A DNA stretch of 61,411 bases from Lachnospiraceae bacterium UBA3273 (GCA_002362385.1 DEUB01000054.1:25621-87031); one strand, 5' to 3'. Positions 50,544 through 60,729 are shown, counted from the first letter of the stretch. Numbers and translations: made by a program. Notes: generated from the letters alone by a model not told the origin.

Positions 50544-51707
50544 TTACCGGCTGCGCTTCTTTACCCCGTTCACACCTTCCAGCATGACCACCATCAGCGC
50601 CAGAAAAATGACCAGGTACGCCGGATAAAAACGGATTCCCAGCGCTTCCACCAGCACTCCGAAAAGCGGAGGCATAAAAGTAGTTCCCACGTAAGCGCTT
50701 GCCATCAAAACTCCGATAACGGACTGGGACACATCGGCCCCGAAGGTATCGGGCGTGCTGTGGATCAGGCTGGGATATATAGGCGCACAGCCCAGTCCCG
50801 TTAAGATCAGTCCCGCAAATGCCAGATTGTTATGAAAAGGCAGGAATAAGAGCACAATGCCCGCAGCAATTAAAAACTGTCCTATGCGGATCATGTTTTT
50901 GTCATTTATTTTAGCAGTCACAAAACCGCAGATAAAACGCCCTAAGGTAATGCCCAGATAAAAAAGCGCCGCCCATTTTGCCGCAGTTTCCGCCGAAATT
51001 CCCCGGTTTACCATATAGCTGGAGGCCCAAAGCCCCGCCGTGGCCTCTACGGAACAATAACAGAAAAATCCTGTCATTACCCCTTTTGCCCCGGGAAGCT
51101 TCACTACCTGTAACGGCGAAAGAGGCTTCTGCTTTTCTTTTTCATCTTCACTTTCCCTGCCCTTTTCTTTCCATAAAGGTAACGTAAATACCAGAACGGC
51201 TGTCAATATAACCTGCAGAATGGAGATAGTACGGTATCCTGTATTCCAGCTGAGCCCTCTTGTAAGGACAAATCCCATAATATACGGTCCCGCCGTTGCG
51301 CCGATGCCCCAAAAGCAATGAAGCCAGCTCATATGCTTCGCCTTATAATGGAGCGCTACAAAGTTGTTAAGGGCCGCATCCACGCTGCCTGCCCCAAGAC
51401 CGTAAGGGATCCCCCACAGACAGAGCTGCCAATAGGAACCGGATATGGAAAAGCCGAAAAGCGCCGCCGCAGTCATGGCAACGCTGACTGCAGTTACCTT
51501 GCCCGTGCCTAACTTATGGATCAGATAATTGGAAAACAGGCTGGAAATAATAGTACCCCCTGCAATGATGACGGAAATCCCGCCTGCATAAGAAACAGGC
51601 ACTCCCAGTCCGGGCTGCATACTGGGCCATGCCGCACCCAAAAGAGAGTCCGGCAGCCCCAGGCTGATAAATGCCAGATAAATGATAACCAGTAAAATAG
51701 AATACAT
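50544..51707 (-). CDS. MFS transporter, fucose/glucose-permease-like
   Basis: A 387-aa MFS protein with about twelve membrane helices. Internal pattern (GLPDSLLGAAWPSMQ near 18; WLHCFWGIGATAGPYI near 128; RGLSWNTGYR near 150) resembles the FucP/YfkF-type or DUF-linked MFS in Clostridia. Its transcript is separate from the antiporter operon (51-bp gap upstream). A substrate cannot be named from sequence; sugar or drug export are equally possible. Start at 51707 ATG. Confidence 0.85.
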   Translation of the reverse strand: MYSILLVIIYLAFISLGLPDSLLGAAWPSMQPGLGVPVSYAGGISVIIAGGTIISSLFSNYLIHKLGTGKVTAVSVAMTAAALFGFSISGSYWQLCLWGIPYGLGAGSVDAALNNFVALHYKAKHMSWLHCFWGIGATAGPYIMGFVLTRGLSWNTGYRTISILQVILTAVLVFTLPLWKEKGRESEDEKEKQKPLSPLQVVKLPGAKGVMTGFFCYCSVEATAGLWASSYMVNRGISAETAAKWAALFYLGITLGRFICGFVTAKINDKNMIRIGQFLIAAGIVLLFLPFHNNLAFAGLILTGLGCAPIYPSLIHSTPDTFGADVSQSVIGVLMASAYVGTTFMPPLFGVLVEALGIRFYPAYLVIFLALMVVMLEGVNGVKKRSR

Positions 51708-51758
51708 ACGACTCTTCCTTTATTTCTGTAATCGGAAAATCAGGCAAACCAATTTTGC

Positions 51759-53855
51759 CTATTTATAAACGATCAGCAGATAAACAGTTGTCAAGATCAG
51801 CCCCACGCAAAACAGGATCAGACCGAAGGAAAGACTCCTTGTAATGACCATCCGGTTCTCCCTTATCTCTAAATGGATCATTGCCAGCTCATGAATAAAC
51901 TCATGGTGTCTGCGTTTCTCGTTGGGAAATTTCTTCTCGATCCATTCCTCGATCTTATTCATCAGTCTGCCCAGCTGATAAGTAAATACAGTCCCTTCCG
52001 AAAGTTCAAAGGGAAGCGCCTTATCCCGGTAAACCGTTTTCCGGAGCAAAACAACGACGCCGTCCACAAGGCTGTCACAGACTCTGGCAAAGAAACCGCA
52101 GACCGCACATAAAACAACGATAAGCGGGCGGTAAAAATGATCCTCCAGATCCAGTCTGGAAGGCCAGAGATTCACATAGATCCTGCCTGCTTCCGTCTTT
52201 CTCATAAAAAACGGACGAAGGATAAGACCATACAGGGCTGCACCGATTATAACAGAAATCAAGGCGCCTTTCAAATTATTTATGCTAAAATAATGAACCG
52301 TTTCTCCCAAAGCCTCCGCGTTCATAAAACCAATGCCCCGCTTTGCCAGAAAATCCATGATGATCCCAGGAAGGCATCCCATAAGAGGAAGCAGGACAGC
52401 ACTGACGGTAAGCGCAAGCTTACTCTGCCAATTCATATATTGCTTCATTCCGTCAAACTGCTCCTGTCTGTCTGCATCGGAATTTTTCTCGATAAATACG
52501 GCCACATAAAGTTTTACCATATAAGCAACGGTCATCCCGCCGCTTATTAAGAAAATCCACTCAATACACTTCATGGCGCCGACGCCGAACATAGCCGGCA
52601 TAAGCACACCTTCCTTTAGCAGCTGTGTATATTCCACAATGCTTTCATGGAGAAGCGTCTTACTGATATAACCGTTCCACAAAGGAATGCCGCCGATGCC
52701 TAAGGCACCCATAAGGAAAATGAAATGCAAAAGCGGTTTCTTTCTGCCGAAGCCCCTGATCTCATTGAGGTTTAGCATATGAACATTCATAAATACCACG
52801 CCTGCCGCCATAAAAAGCACCAGTTTGATCAGGGAATGGTTGACCATATGGAGAAGGGTTCCCATTGCCGCCATGGTATTCTCTTCTCCCAAAAGCCCCT
52901 GCATGCCGATGCCCACCGTTACAAAACCGATCTGGGACATGGAGGAACATGCCAGGGTCCTTTTTAAATCTACGGAAAACAACGCCAAAAGCGCTCCTCC
53001 AAACATAGTAATACAGCCTAACAGCAGAATCACGCTGCCCCAGTCCCCGTCGCCATAGAGTAAGTTACAGCTTACTACAATCATACCGAAAATACCGGAT
53101 TTGGTCAGAATACCCGATAACAACGCCGATGCGGGCGCCGGCGCAACGGGATGCGCCTTTGGCAGCCATATGTGCAAAGGAAATACGCCGGCTTTTGCGC
53201 CAAATCCAAGGGTAATACATCCTCCTGCCACATATAATAAGGTCTTATCAGGACATGCCTTTGCCAGCCTCAACAAAGCTGCGATCTCCAATGTCCCCAG
53301 CTCATGATAAAGGAGAAACAGTCCCATCAGCATAGCCATGCCGCCGATGACCGCCACCGAAAGATAAGTCTCTGCGGCGCGCAGGGAAGCCTTTCTCTCA
53401 TCATGGGCAACCCATACATAGGAAGTAAAGGACATCATTTCAAAGAAAATAAAGGTGGTATACAGATCGGCGGATAAAAAGACACCCATGGTAGCGCCTA
53501 AAGTCAACAGCATAAACAGATAATAACGGTTTCTGTTGTGATAATGCTTAAAATACTCTTTGGAAAATACCGTTGTCATCATCCACATAAGCGCCGCCGT
53601 CAAAGTATAAACACTGCGGAAACCGTCCAGTACAAAGCCGATGCCAAGTCCTGCAAAGGAGTCTATGGAAAAGGACAGGATCCGGCTGCCGTCAAAAGTG
53701 CAGAACAAATACAGCGTTACCGCAAACTCACTGATTACAACGAAATCCGCAGAGTAATCCCTCGCCGTTTTATGAAAACGCCCTATGATATAAGAAACCA
53801 AAGCACCGATCATAGGATAAAAGACCAAAAACGCCAGAATCATATTCATCTCCAT
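51759..53855 (-). CDS. Mrp/Mbh-type antiporter large subunit (NuoL/MrpA-like)
   Basis: A 698-aa polytopic subunit with about 16 membrane helices. Key residues of proton/cation channels are present: Glu in FFEMMSFTS (TM5), Lys in GAKAGVFPLHIWLP (TM7) and Lys in ILTKSGIFG (TM8). The long C-terminal part has further membrane segments and a soluble stretch (about 620-660). Last of four such subunits in the operon. 17-bp gap from the previous gene. Length fits NuoL-type rather than the full MrpA. Confidence 0.9.
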   Translation of the reverse strand: MEMNMILAFLVFYPMIGALVSYIIGRFHKTARDYSADFVVISEFAVTLYLFCTFDGSRILSFSIDSFAGLGIGFVLDGFRSVYTLTAALMWMMTTVFSKEYFKHYHNRNRYYLFMLLTLGATMGVFLSADLYTTFIFFEMMSFTSYVWVAHDERKASLRAAETYLSVAVIGGMAMLMGLFLLYHELGTLEIAALLRLAKACPDKTLLYVAGGCITLGFGAKAGVFPLHIWLPKAHPVAPAPASALLSGILTKSGIFGMIVVSCNLLYGDGDWGSVILLLGCITMFGGALLALFSVDLKRTLACSSMSQIGFVTVGIGMQGLLGEENTMAAMGTLLHMVNHSLIKLVLFMAAGVVFMNVHMLNLNEIRGFGRKKPLLHFIFLMGALGIGGIPLWNGYISKTLLHESIVEYTQLLKEGVLMPAMFGVGAMKCIEWIFLISGGMTVAYMVKLYVAVFIEKNSDADRQEQFDGMKQYMNWQSKLALTVSAVLLPLMGCLPGIIMDFLAKRGIGFMNAEALGETVHYFSINNLKGALISVIIGAALYGLILRPFFMRKTEAGRIYVNLWPSRLDLEDHFYRPLIVVLCAVCGFFARVCDSLVDGVVVLLRKTVYRDKALPFELSEGTVFTYQLGRLMNKIEEWIEKKFPNEKRRHHEFIHELAMIHLEIRENRMVITRSLSFGLILFCVGLILTTVYLLIVYK

Positions 53856-53872
53856 CTTTCCACTCTCCTTTC

Positions 53873-55348
53873 CTAAAATAACCCCATTGCAATATTGCGA
53901 AAAAGCTCCAACAAGGGCGTCGGATACAGACCCAGCGCCAGCATAGCCACGGTAAAGAGTCCCAAAGGCAGAAGCATCATCCAGTTAGGATCTTTAGCGT
54001 CAGCTATGGTTTCCTGATCAAAGTCCTGTCTGGGGAAATAGGCGCGCACCACAATTCCCATCATATAGATCGCCGTCAGTATGGCTGAGATGAGCAACGC
54101 CCCGATTCCCACATACGAAAACGTATTCTGACTTTCCACAGCCGCCTTTGCCAGATTGAATTTGGAAATAAATCCGCAAAGCCCCGGCACGCCCATTAAG
54201 GCAAGGGCAGAAACCGTAAAGATTCCAAAGGTCATTGGCATTTTTCTGCCCAGACCGTCCAATTCGTATACATAGCTTTTTTCCGTCTTGTACATAATAG
54301 CGCCCGCACAGAAAAAGGAACAGATCTTCATGACCGCATGGCAGACCAGATGGGTCAGGGCGCCAACCAGCCCCAAAGGCGTCATAATCGTTACCCCGAA
54401 AAGGATGTAGCTCAAATTGCTGATTGTGGAATAAGCCAGCCGCCTCTTGATATGCCGTTCCTTAACCGCCATGGAACAGCCGAACACAATGGTAAAAATC
54501 GTCACTCCCATTACCGTATACTGCGCCCAGGTTCCCTTTAAGAAATCCGTCCCAAAGCTGTAGTAGGTCAGACGCATAATGGCGAAAGCGCCGGATTTTA
54601 CCACGGCAACCGCATGTAACAGCGCCGTAACGGGCGTAGGAGCCACGCCTGCCTGGGGCAGCCATGCACAGAAAGGACATACCGCCGCCTTCACGCCAAA
54701 CCCCATAAAGGCCAGCACATAAATAAACAAAAGCAGATTCGTATTTTCTGCATGGGGAGCAATATTCATAACCCCGCCGTAAATAAAATCCGAGGTAGAG
54801 CCATATATGATCACGAATATCATGCCGATAAAAGCGAACGCCGCCCCGCCGATGGAATAGTACAAATAGGTCCTGGCAGCTAACACCGCCTCCCTCTTCA
54901 GCGTATGCAGCACAAGGGGCGTCGTTACCAGCGTCAGCAGCTCGTAAAAGAAATACATGGAAAGAATATTTGCACTTGTGGCAATTCCTAAGGTAACGCC
55001 ATAGGTTATTACATAAAAGGTAAAGAAAATCTTTTCATGATTCTCGTGCTTCATGTACTCGAAAGAATACAGGGTGGCAAGAGGCCACAACAGGGAAACC
55101 AGTCCTGCAAAAACTGTGGCTAACCCGTCAATATGGAAGGTAACGGACAGATTTCCCGAAAACTTCAACATGGTAAAAGTACCTGCCGGTCTGTTTAACA
55201 GGATCATCCACACCATGATACTGTTTATGATAACCGCCGTCTCAATAAAAATAAGCATTGCCTTCCTGTTTTTAAAAGGAATCAGAGAAACCAGAACGCC
55301 TGCCGCAAAAGGGAATAATACAATAAATAACAGCATTACTTCATTCAT
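53873..55348 (-). CDS. Mrp/Mbh-type antiporter subunit (MrpD/NuoN-like)
   Basis: A 491-aa subunit with about 14 membrane helices. TM5 Glu in FYELLTLVTTPLVLH, TM7 Lys in GVKAAVCPFCAWLP, TM8 Lys in VVKSGAF are visible. It is one of four NuoL/M/N homologues here, so the operon encodes four potential ion paths. 16-bp gap from the upstream gene and 17 bp before the following one. Confidence 0.9.
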   Translation of the reverse strand: MNEVMLLFIVLFPFAAGVLVSLIPFKNRKAMLIFIETAVIINSIMVWMILLNRPAGTFTMLKFSGNLSVTFHIDGLATVFAGLVSLLWPLATLYSFEYMKHENHEKIFFTFYVITYGVTLGIATSANILSMYFFYELLTLVTTPLVLHTLKREAVLAARTYLYYSIGGAAFAFIGMIFVIIYGSTSDFIYGGVMNIAPHAENTNLLLFIYVLAFMGFGVKAAVCPFCAWLPQAGVAPTPVTALLHAVAVVKSGAFAIMRLTYYSFGTDFLKGTWAQYTVMGVTIFTIVFGCSMAVKERHIKRRLAYSTISNLSYILFGVTIMTPLGLVGALTHLVCHAVMKICSFFCAGAIMYKTEKSYVYELDGLGRKMPMTFGIFTVSALALMGVPGLCGFISKFNLAKAAVESQNTFSYVGIGALLISAILTAIYMMGIVVRAYFPRQDFDQETIADAKDPNWMMLLPLGLFTVAMLALGLYPTPLLELFRNIAMGLF

Positions 55349-55364
55349 TCCAATCTCCTCCTTC

Positions 55365-56843
55365 CTACATAAGTCCCGCTGTAAAAGCGGAAATAAATTC
55401 GATGAACGTATTGGGGAACATCCCGATCAAAACCGATAACGCCGCAAGGATCACAATGGGAATGGTCATTGCCGCTCCCGCCTCGCATTTTTTTGTCTCT
55501 CCATAGTCAAAATCCGTTCCCGGAAAAAATCCTTTGATCGTGACCGGAAGAAGATATCCTGCCGTCAAAAGAGCGCTGACAAGCAGCACGATAGGGCCTG
55601 CGTACTGAAATCCTTTTATTCCCGATTCCAATGCTCCCACGGCAAGATACCATTTGCTGATAAACCCGCCTGTGGGGGGAATCCCGATCAGTCCCAGGGA
55701 GACAATGGTAAAGCACCAGATTGTTACGGGCATTTTCTTTCCGATTCCCTTCAAGCCATCCACCGTAGTAATTCCCGTCTGAAAAATAACCGCTCCCGCA
55801 CAGAGGAACAGCGCACATTTTATTACGGCATGCCCTGCCACATGCAGCAGGGAGCCTGTCAGGGCCACAGGATTTAAAAGGGCGATTCCAAACAAAATAT
55901 AAGAAAGCTGGCTGACTGTGGAATAAGCCAGACGCTTCTTCAATCCATTTTCCCGAAAGGCCAGCATGGACCCCATAAATACTGTGATCAGAGAAAGAGT
56001 CATAAATACATACTGTACCCAGGTTCCTCTGATAAAATCCGCGCCAAACTCATAAAATATCACACGGATGACCGCAAGAACCCCTGCCTTTACGATAACG
56101 CCGGACAAAAGAGCCGATGCCGGGGCAGGCGCCACCGGATGGGCCGTAGGCAGCCACGCATGTAAAGGAAACATCCCTGCTTTAACAGAAAATCCCACGA
56201 TCATCAGACATGCGGCAAGCAGAAGCACCGATTCGTTACCCTTTGCTAACTCCATATTCAGGGTTCCCCCGGGTATAAAGGAAATCGTATCTGTATACCG
56301 GCACAAAAAGAAAAGTCCGAACAATGCCATATAAGCTCCGAAAAGGGAATAAAACAGATATTTTAATCCTGCCATAACAGCCTCCCTCGACTGGTTATGG
56401 ATAACCAGCGGAAAGGATGCAAGGGTCAGAAACTCAAAAAAGGCATACATGGTAACCAGATTTCCCGCACATCCCAAGCCCGCCATGGCGCCTAACGTGA
56501 TCAGGTAAAATCCGAAATACCTTCTTTCTTTTCCTTCATGCTTCATATAAGGAAAGGAAAATATTCCGGCCAAGATCCATATCAGGCTCATAATTGCCAG
56601 AAACCATTTTCCCATATTGTCCAGTTTCAACACAATAGGAATATCCTCCGTCAGGAAAAACAACAGGATTTCCTTTTCTTTTCCAAGAAGAGCATTCAAG
56701 ATCAAAACTCCGGCAATTCCCATGGCAATCCCCGCATAGATAAGGACTTTCCTACGGTCATTTAATTTTTTCAAAAGCAACAGTACCGCTCCCGAAAGAA
56801 CCGGGAACAGAATTGCCGCCAACAATGAAACGCTCTCGTTCAT
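55365..56843 (-). CDS. Mrp/Mbh-type antiporter subunit (MrpD-like)
   Basis: A 492-aa subunit with about 14 membrane helices. TM5 Glu in FFEFLTLASFPLVIH, TM7 Lys in SVKAGMFPLHAWLPTAHP, TM8 Lys in VIVKAGVLA. ATG at 56843 follows GGGAGGGAAGAGTT; an in-frame ATG at 56864 lies upstream of that site and overlaps the previous gene. Closest in sequence style to the 51759 subunit (shared WLP-AHPVAPAPASALLSG), suggesting duplication. Confidence 0.9.
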   Translation of the reverse strand: MNESVSLLAAILFPVLSGAVLLLLKKLNDRRKVLIYAGIAMGIAGVLILNALLGKEKEILLFFLTEDIPIVLKLDNMGKWFLAIMSLIWILAGIFSFPYMKHEGKERRYFGFYLITLGAMAGLGCAGNLVTMYAFFEFLTLASFPLVIHNQSREAVMAGLKYLFYSLFGAYMALFGLFFLCRYTDTISFIPGGTLNMELAKGNESVLLLAACLMIVGFSVKAGMFPLHAWLPTAHPVAPAPASALLSGVIVKAGVLAVIRVIFYEFGADFIRGTWVQYVFMTLSLITVFMGSMLAFRENGLKKRLAYSTVSQLSYILFGIALLNPVALTGSLLHVAGHAVIKCALFLCAGAVIFQTGITTVDGLKGIGKKMPVTIWCFTIVSLGLIGIPPTGGFISKWYLAVGALESGIKGFQYAGPIVLLVSALLTAGYLLPVTIKGFFPGTDFDYGETKKCEAGAAMTIPIVILAALSVLIGMFPNTFIEFISAFTAGLM

Positions 56844-56856
56844 AACTCTTCCCTCC

Positions 56857-58350
56857 CTATGCAAACATGGCGATTCCCCGGCTGATCAGCTCAACAATCG
56901 GTTCAGAATACATGCCAAGCGCTATATTGAGTATGATAAAGAAAATGCAGACAATGCCGCAGCAAAGATTTTCTTTCCATTTGATATTTATATAATCCGT
57001 CTTTACCGGCGTATAAATACGCAGAACCGTTTTCATAAAATATACGGTATTCAATATGGTACTGACAGCCAGACAGATCAAAGTAGGCAGCATCCTGTTA
57101 AGCGGCACGGAAACGCCTGCCCGTGCAAAAAGAATCTTGCTGATAAAGCCCGGAAACAGCGGAACGCCGACCATGGACAAAGCGCCTACTGTAAAAGTGA
57201 TCCCCGCAATGACGTTGCGGTAACCCGCGCCGGTCAGGTCGAGAAATTTTTTGCTCTTTCCCGATACGTCAGTAAGCCCTACCGCCGAAATAAACAACAT
57301 GCTCTTGGAAGCCGCATGGGAAAAAATATGGAAAACAGAAGCAATAATCCCCGCTTCCGTACGTAAACCGAAGCCCATATAAATATAACCGATCTGCGCA
57401 ACGGAAGAAAAAGCGATCATCCTGCGGATGTCGTTTTCCTTGATGGCGCTCAATGACCCGAAGATCATGCCGCACAGGCCGAAAACAAACAACACGTTTA
57501 AAATCTTGCTTTCCGTAATGATCTCAAAGCCGATTACCCGGTAAAAAACCTTGATTAACAGGAATATATATCCCTTGGATACGAGGCTCGACAGGATCGC
57601 CGCGCTGGATGCAGTGGAATACCCGTAAGAATCCGGCAGCCATGAATGAAAGGGAAATAATGCGCTTTTGACCGCAAGACCTACTACAATGAACACGATC
57701 GCCACAACCAAAGGAATGTGGTACTGATCCGTGGCCACAAGAAGCGCCACCTGTTCCTTGATATTGCTCATCAAAAGATGCCCTGTTATCCCATACAGGA
57801 TGCAGAGTCCGAAAAGTAAAAGTCCGGAACCGATCAGGCTCATGATCATATAACGGGTTGCCGCTTCCAGGGTATGACCGCTTTCCCTTATCATGATCAG
57901 ACCGCAGGCGGAAATGGTATTGATCTCCACAAATACGTAAGCGGTAAACAAGTCATTGGTATAGATCAATGCCAGCAAAGAGCTCATTAGCAGATTGACC
58001 AGCACATAATAGAGATTTTCCTTAAAAGGATCCAGCTCTTCAAAAAGATGCTTCCTGCCCCCTAAAACGGAAAGCAGCATGATGATACTGAAAAAAAGGG
58101 CCATCAGGGTCTCTAAAACGCCAAAACGGATCTCATTTCCCCAGGGTGCGGGAAAACGCCCCATTTTATATACATAACACTGATTGGTGGTTACGGTCAG
58201 GTATAAAGCTGCCGACGATAACAGCCCCACCGCCACAATCACGACAATATTCAGTCTTCTCGCCCATTTGCCGTTCATTCCCGAAGAAACAATGGAAGCG
58301 CACATGGTCAGAATCAGGGAGAAACAGGGAAAATTGCGTAAAAATTCCAT
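56857..58350 (-). CDS. Mrp/Mbh-type antiporter subunit (MrpD/MbhH-like)
   Basis: A 497-aa subunit with about 14 membrane helices. TM5 Glu in FVEINTISACGLIM, TM7 Lys in AVKSALFPFHSWLPDSYG, TM8 Lys in LVSKGYIF. This WLPDSYG form, coupled to the MrpC-like gene by a 1-bp stop/start overlap (TGATG), is the direct MrpD counterpart. ATG at 58350 follows AAAAAGGAGGAACTG. Confidence 0.9.
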   Translation of the reverse strand: MEFLRNFPCFSLILTMCASIVSSGMNGKWARRLNIVVIVAVGLLSSAALYLTVTTNQCYVYKMGRFPAPWGNEIRFGVLETLMALFFSIIMLLSVLGGRKHLFEELDPFKENLYYVLVNLLMSSLLALIYTNDLFTAYVFVEINTISACGLIMIRESGHTLEAATRYMIMSLIGSGLLLFGLCILYGITGHLLMSNIKEQVALLVATDQYHIPLVVAIVFIVVGLAVKSALFPFHSWLPDSYGYSTASSAAILSSLVSKGYIFLLIKVFYRVIGFEIITESKILNVLFVFGLCGMIFGSLSAIKENDIRRMIAFSSVAQIGYIYMGFGLRTEAGIIASVFHIFSHAASKSMLFISAVGLTDVSGKSKKFLDLTGAGYRNVIAGITFTVGALSMVGVPLFPGFISKILFARAGVSVPLNRMLPTLICLAVSTILNTVYFMKTVLRIYTPVKTDYINIKWKENLCCGIVCIFFIILNIALGMYSEPIVELISRGIAMFA

Positions 58351-58724
58351 CACAGTTCCTCCTTTTTCAAAATAGTGGATATTTCATCCATATCCAGGGT
58401 ATGGTATCTCTGATACAGTCTTATGGTAAGGGACAGCATCAACGCCGTAACGGATACGGATACAACGATGCCCGTTAAGACCAGACCGCTGGGAATGGGA
58501 TTGATATAGGCATTCACATCCTGCACCCCGTTTACCACAATGGGCGCCATTCTACCTTCTATATAGCCCTTTTCCGCCAGAAACAGATAAGTTCCCGTAT
58601 CCATAAAATTAAGGCCCAGAATTTTTTTGATCAGGTTTTTCTGTAAAAGCAGATTTCCAAATCCTATGGCAAAGAGCAGCACTGCAACCGCTTCGCCGTA
58701 ATTGGCTATTAATCCGTCAAACAT
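58350..58724 (-). CDS. mrpC: Mrp/Mbh antiporter subunit C (NuoK-like)
   Basis: A 124-aa protein with three membrane helices and the NuoK/MrpC pattern (VLLFAIGFGNLLLQKNLIKKILGLNFMDTG). The conserved Glu of NuoK is not obvious at the expected TM2 place. The gene begins 1 bp after the MrpB-like gene ends (ATG at 58724 with GGGAGGGCTGTAGG); an upstream ATG at 58763 is rejected on this basis. Confidence 0.88.
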   Translation of the reverse strand: MFDGLIANYGEAVAVLLFAIGFGNLLLQKNLIKKILGLNFMDTGTYLFLAEKGYIEGRMAPIVVNGVQDVNAYINPIPSGLVLTGIVVSVSVTALMLSLTIRLYQRYHTLDMDEISTILKKEEL

Positions 58725-58725
58725 C

Positions 58726-59685
58726 CTACAGCCCTCCCCTTCTGAATAATGCATAGAAGGCATACATGGTACATGCCACTTCTATTCCCACAAAAATGTT
58801 CAGCCATAAAATAATACCCGAAGAAAAGATCATTCCCGGTACGCCCAGGGAAATATGATTGTCAAAATCATTTGCTCCCATGAACAAATAATAGGTAATG
58901 ACCGCACAATAAGTACACAATGCCGCCACTTTTACCACTTTATAAGTATGCTCATTAAAAAATTTCTGCATCTTGTCAAAGCCGTAGGCGCTTACATATA
59001 AAATCATCCCCGCACCGATCATGGCGCCGCCTGAAAAGCCGCCTCCCGGAGATAAATGTCCGTTTAAGATCACGTAGATCCCGAATATAAATACGATGGG
59101 CACCAGAACAAAAGCGACCTTTTGCAGAATCACATCGTTTTTAGGCTCAAAACGGCGGTCGTTTAATGTCTGGTCCTCTCTTATTTTCTCCTCTTCCTTC
59201 ATCAGAAGGACCATGACACAGGTCGTAGCAATAAAAAGGACGCAGGTTTCCCCGAAGGTATCAAAGGCACGGTAATTCAAGATCATTCCCGTAACAATAT
59301 TCACGGCTCCCGTATCCTGAATGCCGTTCTCGATATAAACTTTGGAAACCTCATTATTGACCGGTCTGTCCACCGTCCCCGCCGTGGGAAGCTTTGCCAC
59401 CATATAGAGCATAACGGCGGCAAGGGCTAAGCTGAAAACGATGGAAAGAACATTATAAAGTCTTCTAAAGCGCCAAATCCACCGGTTAGAAGCCGTATTA
59501 TAAACCTTTTCCAGGGTTTCCTGCTCTTCTAAGAGAATCTCGTTTACGGTACGGCTGTCCTGAAAAGGCACCCCCGGCTGTATCTCCACGTTATCCAGAT
59601 AAGGATCCTCTTCTCCTTTCATCCACCGGAAGAAACGAAAAGCTCTCGTCTTTTTATATTCCGCATCATTTTTCAGTCTGCTCAT
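58726..59685 (-). CDS. MbhE-MrpB fused antiporter subunit
   Basis: A 319-aa protein: a soluble N-terminal ~75 residues, one membrane helix (about 78-97) plus loop as in MbhE, then an MnhB/MrpB domain (from about 130; ILNYRAFDTFGETCVLF, then GGGFSGGAMIGAGMIL near 215). The long N-terminal soluble part (GVPFQDSRTVNEILLEEQE) is not usual in stand-alone MrpB. ATG at 59685 follows AGAAAGGGGCATAAAG; it overlaps the MbhD-like gene by 20 bp. Confidence 0.85.
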   Translation of the reverse strand: MSRLKNDAEYKKTRAFRFFRWMKGEEDPYLDNVEIQPGVPFQDSRTVNEILLEEQETLEKVYNTASNRWIWRFRRLYNVLSIVFSLALAAVMLYMVAKLPTAGTVDRPVNNEVSKVYIENGIQDTGAVNIVTGMILNYRAFDTFGETCVLFIATTCVMVLLMKEEEKIREDQTLNDRRFEPKNDVILQKVAFVLVPIVFIFGIYVILNGHLSPGGGFSGGAMIGAGMILYVSAYGFDKMQKFFNEHTYKVVKVAALCTYCAVITYYLFMGANDFDNHISLGVPGMIFSSGIILWLNIFVGIEVACTMYAFYALFRRGGL

Positions 59686-59932
59686 CTTTATGCCCCTTTC
59701 TGATCGCTTCAATCTTCTTTAAGGTAATAAAGAATAAAATACTGGTTACGCCGGCGCCTACCGCGGCCTCGGTAATAGCCAGATCCGGCGACTCCAATAA
59801 GATCCAGATAATGGACATGATCAGACTGTAGGACATAAATACCAGCACCGCATTTAAAAGATTTTTCGTAAAGCTTACTGCCAGAGCGCAGACAACCAGG
59901 AAAAACAGCAGCCCATACATGAAATATTCCAT
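59666..59932 (-). CDS. MbhD-like subunit (DUF4040)
   Basis: An 88-aa three-helix membrane protein with the DUF4040/MbhD signature SPDLAITEAAVGAGVTSILFF. In Mrp complexes this segment is part of MrpA's C-terminus; here it is separate, as in Mbh-type systems. It overlaps the next gene by 20 bp and the previous one by 1 base. Confidence 0.9.
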   Translation of the reverse strand: MEYFMYGLLFFLVVCALAVSFTKNLLNAVLVFMSYSLIMSIIWILLESPDLAITEAAVGAGVTSILFFITLKKIEAIRKGHKDEQTEK

Positions 59933-60258
59933 TATTTTTCCACCTTTCCGTACCGGTCCTCCCCTTCATGGGTCGCAACCTCCAGTTTCGCGATCAAATG
60001 GGAGGATACCGGCGAAGAGCACCATAAAAACACGACTATCAACAAAAGCTTTAAGGTTGTCAGGTTCAATCCGTTCAGAATCATAAGACCTGTAAGGGAT
60101 AAACCGATACCGAAGGTATCTCCCGTGGCTGCCGCATGCATCCTGTTTAAAACATAATCCAGCTTATAAACGCTGATAATCTCCACCACAAAAAGCATCA
60201 TACCCGCCAACAGAAACAATGTCCCTAAAATAAAGCGGATCCACAATAAAATCTCCAT
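59932..60258 (-). CDS. mrpG: Mrp antiporter subunit G
   Basis: A 108-aa, three-helix protein with the MnhG/MrpG pattern (LLAGMMLFVVEIISVYKLDYVLNRMHAAATGDTFG). Small peripheral subunit needed for complex assembly. Starts right after MrpF ends (no gap). Confidence 0.92.
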   Translation of the reverse strand: MEILLWIRFILGTLFLLAGMMLFVVEIISVYKLDYVLNRMHAAATGDTFGIGLSLTGLMILNGLNLTTLKLLLIVVFLWCSSPVSSHLIAKLEVATHEGEDRYGKVEK

Positions 60259-60729
60259 CTACGCTTCCTCCCTTTCTCCATTTTCCTGCTTTTCATCAAA
60301 TGCTTCTTTCAGCATTTCCCCGTCAGGTTCTTTTTGCAATATTTTCTCATGGAATTCCTCTGATTCCTGCTCGATCATTTCATCAAAAATATCTTCCTCC
60401 TGCTTTTTTTCAGGCTCCACTTCTTCAGTTTCCTCCTGCTTTCTGACGCCCATAATGACCTTTGACAACACAATGACCGCCAAAAAGCTGATCATGGCAT
60501 AGATGATACAGATATCCACCAGATAGCTTTCCCCCATCATGACCGCAAGAGTTGCAATAATGACCATGACCATGGTCCCCATCATATTAATGGAAACCAG
60601 ACGGTCCGCAACGGTAGGCCCCATACAGGCGCGCAGCAGGCACAGAAAAAGCATGACGCCCAGTATGATAAGAATCCCTACAAAAAGAAAATGATATGTT
60701 GTTTCCAACGCACGAATCCCGCTACTCAT
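60259..60729 (-). CDS. mrpF: Mrp antiporter subunit F with acidic tail
   Basis: A 156-aa protein: the normal MrpF core of three helices (residues 1-95; RACMGPTVADRLVSINMMGT) plus a ~60-residue Glu/Lys-rich C-terminal tail (EEVEPEKKQEEDIFDEM ...). MrpF is usually 85-95 aa, so the tail is unusual and probably soluble in the cytoplasm, possibly binding another protein. Its start overlaps the end of MrpE by 8 bp. Confidence 0.9.
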   Translation of the reverse strand: MSSGIRALETTYHFLFVGILIILGVMLFLCLLRACMGPTVADRLVSINMMGTMVMVIIATLAVMMGESYLVDICIIYAMISFLAVIVLSKVIMGVRKQEETEEVEPEKKQEEDIFDEMIEQESEEFHEKILQKEPDGEMLKEAFDEKQENGEREEA

